Assembly: GCA_019415525.1 (NCBI GenBank)
Contig: DXZA01000062.1
Span: forward strand, 1-28,665
Length of the DNA stretch: 28,665 bases
Reading direction: 5' to 3'
DNA from: Tyzzerella sp.
GTDB taxonomy: Bacteria; Bacillota; Clostridia; Lachnospirales; Anaerotignaceae
A model generated the notes under the pieces. The model was not told the origin of the DNA and searched no databases. It worked only from the letters and a program-made list of their open reading frames with translations. Made by a program: the position numbers and the translations under genes. Of this stretch, positions 16,803-25,204 are shown in pieces. The first letter of the stretch is position 1; the number at the start of each line of letters is the position of its first letter.

Positions 16803-18275
16803 ATGGAACTTACAAGTCTTTCAGCCCTTGAATTAGGGAAAAAGATTAAAGCAGGTGAAGTTGGCGTTGTTGAAGCAACAAAAGCAAGCCTTGAAAATAT
16901 AGAAAAATATGATAGTACTTACAACTGTTATGTAACAGTATGTAAAGAAGAAGCATTAAAAAGAGCAGAAGAAGTTCAGAAACTTATTTCTAATGGTACA
17001 CTTACATCACCTCTTGCAGGTGTTCCTATGGGTGTAAAAGATAATATGTGTACAAAAGGTATACAGACATCTTGTGGTTCAAAAATGCTTTCAAACTTTA
17101 AACCAACATATACATCAACAGCAGTACAAAAACTTGAAGATGCTGGAGCAGTAATACTCGGTAAACTCAATATGGACGAATTTGCTATGGGTAGTACATC
17201 AGAAACTTCATTTTTTGGAGCTACAAAAAATCCTTGGAACATAGATAGAGTTCCTGGAGGAAGTAGTGGTGGTTCAGCAGCAGCAGTTGTAGCAGAAGAA
17301 GCTTTCTGTACACTTGGTTCAGATACAGGTGGTTCTATAAGACAGCCAGCAGCTTTCTGTGGTATAACAGGTCTTAAACCAACTTATGGTTCAGTATCAA
17401 GATATGGTCTTGTTGCTTATGCTTCATCTCTTGACCAGATTGGACCAATGGGTAAAAATGTTGAAGATGTTGCAGAAGTATTCTCAACAATTATGGGACA
17501 TGACCCTAAAGATAGTACATCAGTAAAACAAGATGCAAAGAAATTTGTTCTTGATAACAATATAAAAGGTATGAAAATTGGTATACCTACAAACTACTTC
17601 GGAAAAGGTCTTGACCCAGAAGTAAAAGAAAGTATACTTGCATCTGCAAAAGTTCTTGAAGGAATGGGAGCAGTTGTTGAAGAATTTGAAATGCCTGCAC
17701 TTGATTATGCAATACCTGCATATTATATAATTGCATGTGCTGAAGCAAGCTCAAATCTTTCAAGATATGATGGTATTAAATACGGATATAGTGCAGAAAA
17801 CTTTGATGGACTTGTTGACCTTTACTTTAAATCAAGAAGCGAAGGTTTTGGCGAAGAAGTTAAAAGAAGATGCCTTATAGGTGCATTCGTTTTAAGCAGT
17901 GGATACTATGATGCATACTATAAAAAAGCTCTTCAGGTTAAAGCTGTTATCAAAAAATCATTTGATGATGCTTTTGAAAAATATGATGTTATTTTAACAC
18001 CAACTGCACCTACAACAGCACTTAAAATGGGTGAAAACTTAAGTGACCCTCTTAAAATGTATTTAGGTGATATATATACAGTATCTGTAAACCTTGCAGG
18101 TCTTCCAGGTCTTGTTGTTCCTTGTGGATTTGATAAAGAAGGTCTTCCAATAGGTATGCAGCTTATAGGAAAACCATTTGGTGAAGATACACTTTTAAAT
18201 GCAGGTTTTGCTTTCCAAAGCACAACAGATTATCATACAAAGAAACCTGTTCTTAAATCAGGAAAGGAGGCATAA
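16803..18275 (+). CDS. gatA: Asp/Glu-tRNA(Asn/Gln) amidotransferase subunit A
   Basis: Glutaminase subunit: it frees ammonia from glutamine (or asparagine) and passes it by a channel to GatB. It belongs to the amidase-signature family, and the Ser-cisSer-Lys triad is intact and at the numbering known for Staphylococcus GatA: Lys79 (PMGVKDNMC), Ser154 (PGGSSGGSAA) and Ser178 (DTGGSIRQPAAF). The length, 490 aa, is normal. AAAGGAGGA lies 8 nt before the ATG. The gatB start is 4 nt after the stop. Confidence 0.98.
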   Translation: MELTSLSALELGKKIKAGEVGVVEATKASLENIEKYDSTYNCYVTVCKEEALKRAEEVQKLISNGTLTSPLAGVPMGVKDNMCTKGIQTSCGSKMLSNFKPTYTSTAVQKLEDAGAVILGKLNMDEFAMGSTSETSFFGATKNPWNIDRVPGGSSGGSAAAVVAEEAFCTLGSDTGGSIRQPAAFCGITGLKPTYGSVSRYGLVAYASSLDQIGPMGKNVEDVAEVFSTIMGHDPKDSTSVKQDAKKFVLDNNIKGMKIGIPTNYFGKGLDPEVKESILASAKVLEGMGAVVEEFEMPALDYAIPAYYIIACAEASSNLSRYDGIKYGYSAENFDGLVDLYFKSRSEGFGEEVKRRCLIGAFVLSSGYYDAYYKKALQVKAVIKKSFDDAFEKYDVILTPTAPTTALKMGENLSDPLKMYLGDIYTVSVNLAGLPGLVVPCGFDKEGLPIGMQLIGKPFGEDTLLNAGFAFQSTTDYHTKKPVLKSGKEA

Positions 18276-18279
18276 AACA

Positions 18280-19716
18280 ATGGAATTTGAAACCGTCATG
18301 GGTTTGGAAGTCCATGTAGAACTTTCAACTAAAACAAAAATATTCTGCTCTTGTACAACTGAGTTCGGAGGAGACCCAAATACACACGTATGTGAAGTTT
18401 GTACAGGTATGCCGGGAACACTTCCTGTTCTTAATGAGCAGGTTGTAGAATATGCAATTCGTACAGGTCTTGCTACTAACTGTGAAATAACACAGTATAA
18501 TAAATTCGACAGAAAAAATTATTTCTATCCTGACCTTCCAAAGGCTTATCAGGTATCACAGCTTTATCTTCCAATATGCCGTAATGGACATATTGATATA
18601 GAAGTAAACGGTGTTAAAAAATCAATAGGTATACATGAAATTCATATGGAAGAAGACGCTGGAAAACTTATCCACGACCCTTGGGACGATTGTACACTTG
18701 TTGACTATAACCGTTGTGGTGTTCCACTTCTTGAAATTGTAAGTGAACCAGATTTTAGAAGTGGTGAAGAAGTTATTGCATACCTTACAAAACTTAAACA
18801 GATTTTACAGTACATTGATGTTTCTGACTGTAAAATGGAACAAGGTTCAATGCGTGCTGACGTAAACCTTTCTGTTAGACCTTTCGGACAGGACGAGTAT
18901 GGTACAAGAACAGAAATGAAAAATATCAACTCTTTTAAAGCTATTGCAAGAGCAATAGAAGGTGAAAGAGCAAGACAGATTGAACTTATTGCAGAAGGTA
19001 AAAAAGTTGTTCAGGAAACAAGAAGATGGGACGATAATAAAGGTTCATCATTCGCTATGCGTTCAAAAGAAAATGCACAGGATTATAGATATTTCCCAGA
19101 ACCAGACCTTGTACCTATTGAAATAAGTGATGAATGGATTGAAAGAGTAAGAGCATCTCTTCCTGAACTTCCAACAGAAAAGAAAGAAAGATATATGAAA
19201 GAGTATAATCTTCCTGAATATGACGTTGATATTATTACAGGAACAAAAGCTCTTGTTAAAATATTTGAAGAGGCTAATGCTGTATGTAACAACCCTAAAG
19301 AAGTTTCAAACTGGATTATGGTTGAAGTTTTAAGACTTGCTTCTGAAACAAATACAGACCCTGATGATATTAGCTTTGACCCTAAAAATCTTGGTGTACT
19401 TATAAATCTTGTTAAAAATGGTGTTGTAAACAGAAATACAGCAAAAGAAGAAGTTCTTGCAAAAATGTTTAGTGACAATGTTGAGCCAGAACAGTACATT
19501 AAAGATAATAACCTTCAAATGGTAAGTGATGATAGCCTTGTAAGAGATATTGTTACAGCTGTTATTGCTGCAAATCCAAATTCTATTGAACAGTACAAAG
19601 AAGGTAATGAAAAAGTAGTTAAATTCCTTATGGGACAGTCTATGAAACAGCTTAAAGGAAAAGCAAATCCTGCTGTTGTTACAAAAGTCCTTGAAGAAGA
19701 ACTTGCTAAACTTTAA
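18280..19716 (+). CDS. gatB: Asp/Glu-tRNA(Asn/Gln) amidotransferase subunit B
   Basis: Binds misacylated tRNA, phosphorylates the carboxylate with ATP and amidates it. The family opening MEFETVMGLEVHVELSTKTK fixes the start at ATG 18280, 9 nt after AGGAGG; an in-frame ATG 81 nt upstream lies inside gatA and has no site. Zn-type Cys residues are present (CSC, then HVCEVCTGMPG). The catalytic domain (MEEDAGK, SEPDFRSGEE, DVNLSVRP, TEMKNINSF) is followed by a helical linker and a C-terminal YqeY-like tail (about 330-478) that contacts the tRNA elbow. The 478 aa are standard. It is the last gene of the aspS-gatCAB operon and a terminator follows. Confidence 0.98.
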   Translation: MEFETVMGLEVHVELSTKTKIFCSCTTEFGGDPNTHVCEVCTGMPGTLPVLNEQVVEYAIRTGLATNCEITQYNKFDRKNYFYPDLPKAYQVSQLYLPICRNGHIDIEVNGVKKSIGIHEIHMEEDAGKLIHDPWDDCTLVDYNRCGVPLLEIVSEPDFRSGEEVIAYLTKLKQILQYIDVSDCKMEQGSMRADVNLSVRPFGQDEYGTRTEMKNINSFKAIARAIEGERARQIELIAEGKKVVQETRRWDDNKGSSFAMRSKENAQDYRYFPEPDLVPIEISDEWIERVRASLPELPTEKKERYMKEYNLPEYDVDIITGTKALVKIFEEANAVCNNPKEVSNWIMVEVLRLASETNTDPDDISFDPKNLGVLINLVKNGVVNRNTAKEEVLAKMFSDNVEPEQYIKDNNLQMVSDDSLVRDIVTAVIAANPNSIEQYKEGNEKVVKFLMGQSMKQLKGKANPAVVTKVLEEELAKL

Positions 19717-19724
19717 TATAAATA

Positions 19725-19754
19725 AAAAAGGTGTTCTTTTAGAACACCTTTTTT
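19725..19754. terminator. Bidirectional terminator after gatB
   Basis: Stem AGGTGTTCT / AGAACACCT with a 3-nt loop, A-run on the left and T-run on the right. It serves gatB on the plus strand and the converging cysteine-rich gene on the minus strand. Confidence 0.93.
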
Positions 19755-19761
19755 TTGTTGT

Positions 19762-20673
19762 TTATTTACAGCCGCAGCCACAGCCGCAAGAGTCATTTGA
19801 ATTATTATTTGTTAATTTTCCTGTAAATCCTGGTGCAAAAAGACTCATTGGGAAATCAAGGTTATTGAAGAAGTCACAAGGGTCATCTGTTGTTGATGGA
19901 CCTTTACATTCTTCTGGAATACAATATCCTTCTGTTTTTACAACAATATTTACAGGTCTGAAAAGTTTAATTACTGCAAAAAGACCGATTGTTACTGATA
20001 CTGAAACAGGGTATGATGTGTTTGCAGGAAGACTTCTTGATGAACCACAAGAACTACTATCCCAATCACAACCACAATCACAGTTGCATCCTGAATTACA
20101 TCCACAGTTACAACCGCAGTTGCAATCACAGCAAGAATTCTGACAGAATTTTAATTCAGCAAGAAGACTTATTGCTTTTCCTTCAACAGATACAAATGGA
20201 CCAGATGAAAGAAGTTCGTTGCTGCAATAAAGGTCAGAAGCTACAACAACATCTGCATCATCAGAACCATATAATGTTACTTTTGAAGTATAAGATGAAG
20301 TTGCTTTTGTTGAACAAATTTCACAACCATCAGCAGTTTTAAAAATAAGAGTATAAACAAAATTAAATCTTACTTCTACGTCCCAATAGCATTTTTTGAA
20401 TGGGTTTTCTTTTTTGCTTACAATACTAATTTTTGAAAGACATAAATCTCTTACAGAAACTGATGCTGCATTTGCAGGTGGAACGATAATTTCATTATCT
20501 TTACAGCAATCATCACAACAACTATAAGAATATACTCTTGCAGCTCCTAAATTGTGTGGTGTTAAACATTTCTGAATTCTACACTGGTCAAATATTTTCT
20601 GGGCAATAATACACTCCTCTTTTGTTTGGCATTTTGAATCCATACAGTTAGCTTTAAGTTCAAATTTTGACAT
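19762..20673 (-). CDS. Cysteine-rich protein, probable spore coat/surface protein
   Basis: A 303-aa protein without a signal peptide or membrane segment. Residues about 1-60 hold spaced Cys (CMDSKCQTKEEC, FDQCRIQKCLTP, CCDDCC). Residues 65-175 look like a beta-sandwich (SVRDLCLSKISI, YWDVEVRFNFVYTLIF). Residues 177-209 are a metallothionein-like run of CxC repeats (CNCGCNCGCNSGCNC), and the C-terminus ends in CGCGCGCK. The Cys pattern would suit disulfide cross-linking or metal binding in a spore coat, where such proteins are common in Clostridia. I recall similar N-terminal sequence in clostridial coat-like proteins but cannot name the family. A -10 of the sigmaK type (20705-20730 region) supports mother-cell expression. 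AAGGAGA lies before the ATG. It is monocistronic. Confidence 0.85.
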   Translation of the reverse strand: MSKFELKANCMDSKCQTKEECIIAQKIFDQCRIQKCLTPHNLGAARVYSYSCCDDCCKDNEIIVPPANAASVSVRDLCLSKISIVSKKENPFKKCYWDVEVRFNFVYTLIFKTADGCEICSTKATSSYTSKVTLYGSDDADVVVASDLYCSNELLSSGPFVSVEGKAISLLAELKFCQNSCCDCNCGCNCGCNSGCNCDCGCDWDSSSCGSSRSLPANTSYPVSVSVTIGLFAVIKLFRPVNIVVKTEGYCIPEECKGPSTTDDPCDFFNNLDFPMSLFAPGFTGKLTNNNSNDSCGCGCGCK

Positions 20674-20706
20674 ATTATAAATCTCCTTAAGGTTTTATCT
20701 TTTGCT

Positions 20707-20736
20707 ATATAGTATGCTTAATTTTAAAAAAGGTGA
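20707..20736 (-). promoter_or_regulatory. Candidate sigmaK-type (mother-cell) promoter
   Basis: On the minus strand the sequence reads CACC, then CATACTATA, matching sigmaK -10 CATAnnnTA with AC exactly 16 nt upstream. No TTGACA-like -35 is present at 17 nt. It is about 35-40 nt before the cysteine-rich gene. A one-mismatch sigmaE reading is also possible. Confidence 0.6.
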
Positions 20737-20770
20737 AAAAAATAAGCCGTATGTTTTTTATTACGGCTTA
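20733..20770 (-). terminator. Terminator of the ThrE-like operon, overlapping the stop codon
   Basis: On the minus strand TAAGCCGTAA pairs with TTACGGCTTA's counterpart (ACGGCTTA) around an A-rich loop and is followed by ATTTTTTTC. The first three bases of the stem are the TAA stop of the exporter's second gene, so coding and termination signals are fused. Confidence 0.85.
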
Positions 20771-21240
20771 ATATCTTCATCTTTATCTAATATTGTAAAT
20801 CGGGATGTTCCTGTTATAATATCAAACATATAATTTGGTATTGAAAAAACAACTAATAATGCTATAACACAAAGCCCTGAAAGTTTAAATGCACGAACAC
20901 CATTAGTAACAGCATAAGGAATATTTTCCATAATAACTCCATAAGCTGCATAATACATATTTGCACCAGGAACAAGAGGGAATATAGGTGGCAATACATA
21001 AAGCATTACAGGTAATTTTCTTGATGATGAATATAATTTTGCTATAAATGCTATTGTTGCAGCACCTAAAAATGTTGCCGTCATGGGGTCACCTGTGTTT
21101 ATATAATATGCATAATACATACCATAACCAAAAGCACCTGTTATTCCACAAGCTAAAAGCTCACTTTTAGGTGTTTTATATATTATTGCAAAAAAAAGAC
21201 AAGCAAAAAATGAAAAAAAACTTTGTGCGATAATACTCAT
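20761..21240 (-). CDS. Threonine/serine exporter-like small subunit (ThrE C-terminal-like, DUF3815)
   Basis: Integral membrane protein of 159 aa with about five hydrophobic helices (IIAQSFFSFFACLFFAIIY, CGITGAFGYGMYYAYYI, LYVLPPIFPLVPGANMYYA, LSGLCVIALLVVFSIPNYMF). It corresponds to the second half of ThrE-type exporters, split into its own gene as in many Firmicutes. The frame is open to 21270, but AGAGGAGG is 7 nt before ATG 21240, which also overlaps the upstream stop as ATGA, so I use 21240. It should form one transporter with the neighbour. The substrate (Thr/Ser) is inferred from the family. Confidence 0.88.
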   Translation of the reverse strand: MSIIAQSFFSFFACLFFAIIYKTPKSELLACGITGAFGYGMYYAYYINTGDPMTATFLGAATIAFIAKLYSSSRKLPVMLYVLPPIFPLVPGANMYYAAYGVIMENIPYAVTNGVRAFKLSGLCVIALLVVFSIPNYMFDIITGTSRFTILDKDEDIKP

Positions 21241-22010
21241 AATATACCTCCTCTTGTTATTATTGTCCAAAGTTCTACAGAAAAAGCAATTCCTGTTGCA
21301 ATAGCAACACCTGTTATAAGTGCTTCCAATGCACGGATACCTCCAGCGATATGTTCACCTTTTAAAATATCATCAACAGCATGAGTAAATGGAACACCAG
21401 GTGCAATAGCAATTAATGAACCTATAATTATTTTATCAAGCTGTGTACCAAATCCGTATCTCATAAATAATACAGAAGTAAAACCTACTATAAATCCACC
21501 GAATATATTAACAAGAAATGTTATAACTCCTTTTGAATTAAGCGTTTGAACAAAAATACCCAAACACATACCTACAAAAAATGATGTAAAAGCATCCCAA
21601 TAGTTTCCATTAAACATAACCGTTCTAAAAGCAGCAGCACCGCCAAAAGCAAGAGTAGTTATAAGAAAACTATATCCTGTTTTTGTGTTTATTGTATCCA
21701 AACGAGCAAGTGCTTCATCAGCAGTTATAATGTTATCCTTAAAGTTTTGTATTATTTCCTCAATAAGTGTTATTCTTTCCATATGCATGGATTTTTTTTG
21801 CACATGTTTTACCATTGTGAGAACACCTGTTGAGGGGCTTTCTATTGTAACAACTATACCGGATGTTGTAACAAAAACCTCATTTTTAATAAAATTTTTA
21901 GTTGAAAGTATATTTTTTATAGCTTCTTCTATTCTTGAGGTACTGCAACCATTTACAAGCATTAATTGACCTGTATTTATTGCGAGTTCCAATACTGATT
22001 TGCTATCCAT
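21237..22010 (-). CDS. Threonine/serine exporter-like large subunit (ThrE N-terminal-like, DUF1212)
   Basis: A 257-aa membrane protein. The first ~115 residues are a soluble domain with the family motif NGCSTSRIEEAI and SGIVVTIE; the rest has about five membrane helices (FLITTLAFGGAAAF, SFFVGMCLGIFVQTL, FLVNIFGGFIVGFTSVLF, IIGSLIAIAPGVPF, ALITGVAIATGIAFSVEL). The motif IAPGVPFTHAVDDIL is typical. It partners the downstream small subunit with a 4-nt overlap. AGAGGTG precedes the ATG. It is divergent from glyA, whose enzyme interconverts serine and glycine, which fits a serine/threonine overflow role. Confidence 0.9.
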   Translation of the reverse strand: MDSKSVLELAINTGQLMLVNGCSTSRIEEAIKNILSTKNFIKNEVFVTTSGIVVTIESPSTGVLTMVKHVQKKSMHMERITLIEEIIQNFKDNIITADEALARLDTINTKTGYSFLITTLAFGGAAAFRTVMFNGNYWDAFTSFFVGMCLGIFVQTLNSKGVITFLVNIFGGFIVGFTSVLFMRYGFGTQLDKIIIGSLIAIAPGVPFTHAVDDILKGEHIAGGIRALEALITGVAIATGIAFSVELWTIITRGGIL

Positions 22011-22061
22011 ATGTAAAAATTACACCTCTTTATAAATTTTAATCAATAATATCTTTATATA

Positions 22062-22090
22062 ATTATCAACTTTTTCTAAAAAAATGTCAA
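22062..22090 (-). promoter_or_regulatory. Promoter of the ThrE-like operon
   Basis: TTGACA (22090-22085), a 17-nt spacer and GATAAT (22067-22062) on the minus strand, about 50 nt before the start codon. Confidence 0.8.
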
Positions 22091-22229
22091 TATTTATGAG
22101 AATTATAATATATTAAACATTTTTTTCGGCAAAATACCTTAAAAATAATATTTTTAATTGGAAAGTATAAATATATATTAACGAAAATATATTTAATATA
22201 CATTTTGTAATGAATTAAATTTTGAATTG

Positions 22230-22238
22230 TGCTATACT
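22230..22238 (+). promoter_or_regulatory. Extended -10 promoter of glyA
   Basis: TGCTATACT has the TGn extension next to the -10 TATACT (22233-22238) and no good -35 hexamer at 17 nt. Predicted start is near 22245, leaving a ~57-nt leader. Confidence 0.65.
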
Positions 22239-22245
22239 TGTTTAC

Positions 22246-22263
22246 ATCAAAAGGACATTTGAT
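22246..22263 (+). promoter_or_regulatory. Inverted repeat at the glyA transcription start
   Basis: ATCAAA-AGGACA-TTTGAT: 6-bp arms with a 6-nt centre, starting at the predicted +1. It could be a repressor operator or a small leader hairpin. The rest of the 22011-22301 intergenic region is AT-rich with the two divergent promoters and no riboswitch I can recognise. Confidence 0.4.
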
Positions 22264-22301
22264 TTTATATAATAAATATTTAAAAAATGGAGGTATGTAA
22301 A

Positions 22302-23540
22302 GTGAGTGAATTTAATTTTGATGAAATTAGAAATGTAGACCCTGAGATTGTGGAATGTATTGAGGCAGAACTTAAAAGACAAAGAGAAAATATAGAACTT
22401 ATTGCCTCAGAAAACTTTGTTTCTAAAGCCGTTATGCTTGCTATGGGTACTCCTCTTACAAATAAATATGCTGAAGGATATCCAGCAAAAAGATATTATG
22501 GTGGCTGTGAAAAAGTTGATATTGCAGAAAATCTTGCTATTGCAAGAGCAAAAGAGCTTTTTGGTGCAGAACATGTAAATGTTCAGCCTCATTCTGGTTC
22601 TCAGGCTAATATTGCAGTATATTTTGCAATGCTTAAACCAGGGGATACAATACTTGGTATGAACCTTGACCAAGGTGGACACCTTACACATGGTAGCCCT
22701 GTAAATATATCTGGTAAATATTTTAATGTTATACCTTATGGTGTAGACGAAAATGGATATCTTGATTATGATGAACTTGAAAAAATAGCAAAAGAAAATA
22801 ATCCTAAAATGATTGTTGCTGGTGCTAGTGCATATGCAAGAACAATAGATTTTGAAAGAATTAGTAATATAGCAAAAAGCGTAGGGGCATATTTAATGGT
22901 TGATATTGCTCATATTGCTGGTCTTGTTGCAACAGGTCTTCATCCATCACCTGTTCCATATGCAGATTTTGTAACTACTACTACACACAAAACATTACGT
23001 GGCCCAAGAGGTGGTATGATTATGTGTAAAGAGGAATATGCAAAAGCTATTGATAAAGCTATATTCCCTGGAATACAAGGTGGACCACTTATGCACATTA
23101 TTGCAGCAAAAGCAGTGTGTTTTAAAGAAGCTTTACAGCCAGAATATAAAGAATATATGTTAAACGTTGCAAAAAATGCTAAAGCACTTGCAAATGCATT
23201 AATTGAAAATGGTGTTGATATTGTATCAGGCGGAACAGATAATCACCTTATGCTTGTTGACCTTAGAAAACTTAACCTTACAGGTAAAGAAGCAGAAAAA
23301 ATGCTTGATTCAGTAGGTGTTACATGTAATAAAAATACAATTCCTTTTGACCCACAGTCACCATTTGTTACAAGTGGTGTAAGACTTGGTACTCCTGCTG
23401 TTACATCAAGAGGAATGAAAGAAGAAGATATGAAAGAAATAGCTACAATAATTGCTATGACTCTTAAGGATTATGAAAATAATAAAGAAGAGGCAAAAGC
23501 AAGAGTTAAAGCACTCACTCTTAAATATCCTTTATATTAA
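22302..23540 (+). CDS. glyA: Serine hydroxymethyltransferase
   Basis: PLP enzyme that converts serine plus tetrahydrofolate to glycine plus methylene-tetrahydrofolate, the main one-carbon source. The PLP lysine motif is intact (TTTHKTLRGPRGGMI), as are the substrate/folate regions LIASENFVS, TNKYAEGYPAKRYYGG and DIAHIAGLVATG. An ATG at 22287 is in frame, but it overlaps the GGAGG site itself (22289-22293). GTG at 22302 is 8 nt from that site and gives 412 aa, the usual length. Monocistronic with its own promoter and a strong terminator. Confidence 0.97.
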   Translation: MSEFNFDEIRNVDPEIVECIEAELKRQRENIELIASENFVSKAVMLAMGTPLTNKYAEGYPAKRYYGGCEKVDIAENLAIARAKELFGAEHVNVQPHSGSQANIAVYFAMLKPGDTILGMNLDQGGHLTHGSPVNISGKYFNVIPYGVDENGYLDYDELEKIAKENNPKMIVAGASAYARTIDFERISNIAKSVGAYLMVDIAHIAGLVATGLHPSPVPYADFVTTTTHKTLRGPRGGMIMCKEEYAKAIDKAIFPGIQGGPLMHIIAAKAVCFKEALQPEYKEYMLNVAKNAKALANALIENGVDIVSGGTDNHLMLVDLRKLNLTGKEAEKMLDSVGVTCNKNTIPFDPQSPFVTSGVRLGTPAVTSRGMKEEDMKEIATIIAMTLKDYENNKEEAKARVKALTLKYPLY

Positions 23541-23550
23541 TTAAAATAAA

Positions 23551-23584
23551 AAAGGCTCTTTATATCTATAAAGAGCCTTTTTTT
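23551..23584. terminator. Bidirectional terminator between glyA and nfo
   Basis: Perfect 11-bp GC-tipped stem (GGCTCTTTATA, 2-nt loop, complement), extended by A-T pairs, with A-run and T-run flanks. It serves glyA (plus) and nfo (minus), which converge here. Confidence 0.93.
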
Positions 23585-24417
23585 TAATCTATATAATTAT
23601 TTCTTAATATTTCAATTTCTTTTGCGTATCCTAAAAGTTCATTTGGTGTTTCGAGGAAAAATGGTAAATGTCTTAATTGGGGATGATTTATTATTCTTGT
23701 TATAGCTTCAATACCTATATATCCTTCACCAATTTTTTCATGTCTGTCTTTATGGCTTTCAAAAGGATTTTTGCTGTCATTAAGATGAATTGCTTTAAGC
23801 TTTTCAATACCTATTATTTTATCAAACTCATTAATAACACCATCAAGGTTATTTACTATATCATATCCTGCATCATAAACATGACAAGTATCAAGGCATA
23901 CACCCACTTTATGTGAAAGATTAACTTTTTCTATTATGCTTTGTATCTCTTCGAAACTTCTTCCTACTTCTGTACCTTTTCCAGCCATAGTTTCAAGTAA
24001 TACTGTTGTTGTTTGTTCTTCTTTTAAAAGTGAATTAAGCATGTCTGCTATAAGTTCAATACCTTTTTCACTACCTTGACCAACATGACTACCTGGATGA
24101 AAATTATAAAGATTATTTGGTAAATATTCCATTCTCTTTAAATCATCTTCCATTGTAATGAAAGCAAACTCTCGTACTTTCTCGTCAGCAGAACAAGCAT
24201 TTAATGTATATGGTGCATGTGCCAGTATTTTTGAAAAATTATTTTCATTCATAATATCAATAAGATTTTTTACATCATTTATATCAATTTCTTTAGCTTT
24301 GCTGCCTCTTGGATTTCTTGTAAAAAATTGAAATGTATTTGCATTTATTTTTAAAGCCTCTTTGCCCATATTTTTAAAGCCTTTTGATGAGGAAAGATGA
24401 CATCCTATATTTAACAT
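23584..24417 (-). CDS. nfo: Endonuclease IV (AP endonuclease)
   Basis: Base-excision-repair enzyme that cuts 5' of abasic sites using three zinc ions. The 277-aa TIM barrel keeps the metal ligands in order: His in ILAHAPYT, His in NFHPGSH, Glu in VLLETMAG, Asp/His in CLDTCHVYDAGYD, His in AIHLND, Asp/His in KDRHEKIGEG and Glu in FFLETP. AAAGGAGG lies 9 nt before the ATG. It is transcribed from its own promoter and diverges from an AlkD-like gene 86 bp away, so two base-damage repair genes share one intergenic region. Confidence 0.97.
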   Translation of the reverse strand: MLNIGCHLSSSKGFKNMGKEALKINANTFQFFTRNPRGSKAKEIDINDVKNLIDIMNENNFSKILAHAPYTLNACSADEKVREFAFITMEDDLKRMEYLPNNLYNFHPGSHVGQGSEKGIELIADMLNSLLKEEQTTTVLLETMAGKGTEVGRSFEEIQSIIEKVNLSHKVGVCLDTCHVYDAGYDIVNNLDGVINEFDKIIGIEKLKAIHLNDSKNPFESHKDRHEKIGEGYIGIEAITRIINHPQLRHLPFFLETPNELLGYAKEIEILRNNYID

Positions 24418-24448
24418 ATTAAAAATACCTCCTTTAAGAATATTTACT

Positions 24449-24477
24449 ATTATATTAGTTTTATTGTATTATTACAA
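24449..24477 (-). promoter_or_regulatory. Promoter of nfo
   Basis: TTGTAA (24477-24472), a 17-nt spacer and TATAAT (24454-24449) on the minus strand, about 25-30 nt before the start codon. Confidence 0.75.
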
Positions 24478-24503
24478 TAAATAAATTTAATAAGGGTGAT
24501 ATT

Positions 24504-25193
24504 ATGGATTTTGAATATATAAAAAAATGTATTATAGAAAATAGTGAAATAAAATATAAAGAATTTTCATCAAGGCTTGTACCTAATATAAATAATATAA
24601 TAGGTGTAAGGCTACCATATTTGAGAAAATTGGCAAAGGAAATATCTTCAAGTGAAATTGCAGAATATTTTTTATATAATTATGAAGAAGAGTATTTTGA
24701 AGAAACAATGTTAAAAGGATTTGTTATAGGTTATATTAAGTGTGATATAAATAAAAAGTTTGAATATATAGATTTTTTTGTGCCTAAAATAAATTGTTGG
24801 TCAATATGTGATAGTTTTTGTGCAACACTTAAATTTGTTAATAAATATAAACATGAAACATATGAATATTTAGAAAAATATAAAAATTCTAATAAAGAAT
24901 ATGAAAATAGATTTATAACAGTTATGTATATGACATATTTTTATAATGAAAACTATATTAATGATATTTTAGAATATTTTAATAATGTAAAATCTCAAGA
25001 TTATTATTCCCAAATGGCAATAGCTTGGGCTTTATCTATATTATATATAGAATATCCAGATTTAATAACCAAATATTTGTTAAATTGTAAATTATCTGAT
25101 TTTACATATAATAAAACAATACAAAAAATAATAGAATCTAGGAAAGTTATGGAAAAACAGAAGGATTATATTCGTTCTTTAAGAAGAAAGTAA
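24504..25193 (+). CDS. AlkD-like DNA alkylation repair protein
   Basis: A 229-aa all-helical protein of the AlkD (HEAT-like repeat) DNA glycosylase family, which removes bulky or charged N3/N7-alkyl purines without base flipping. Family marks are the N-terminal GVRLPYLRKLAKEI, the central NCWSICDSFC (compare the usual W-D-L-C-D), and SQMAIAWALSILYIEYP. It is rich in Lys, Tyr and Asn and ends in a basic tail (RSLRRK). AAGGGTGAT precedes the ATG. It diverges from nfo, the enzyme that acts on the abasic sites an AlkD glycosylase would leave. Many AlkD homologues lack proven activity, so function is a family-level statement. Confidence 0.88.
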   Translation: MDFEYIKKCIIENSEIKYKEFSSRLVPNINNIIGVRLPYLRKLAKEISSSEIAEYFLYNYEEEYFEETMLKGFVIGYIKCDINKKFEYIDFFVPKINCWSICDSFCATLKFVNKYKHETYEYLEKYKNSNKEYENRFITVMYMTYFYNENYINDILEYFNNVKSQDYYSQMAIAWALSILYIEYPDLITKYLLNCKLSDFTYNKTIQKIIESRKVMEKQKDYIRSLRRK

Positions 25194-25204
25194 GAATTAT
25201 TCCG

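Noticed and set aside
18199..18279. Upstream in-frame start for gatB
   Set aside because: Lies inside gatA with no ribosome binding site; MEFETVMGLEVH at 18280 is the conserved start.
19676..20143. Gln/Pro-rich plus-strand reading frame
   Set aside because: Antisense shadow of the Cys-codon repeats of the minus-strand cysteine-rich gene. It starts inside gatB and has no ribosome binding site.
22287..22301. ATG at 22287 as glyA start
   Set aside because: It overlaps the GGAGG ribosome binding site; GTG at 22302 has correct spacing and gives the family N-terminus.
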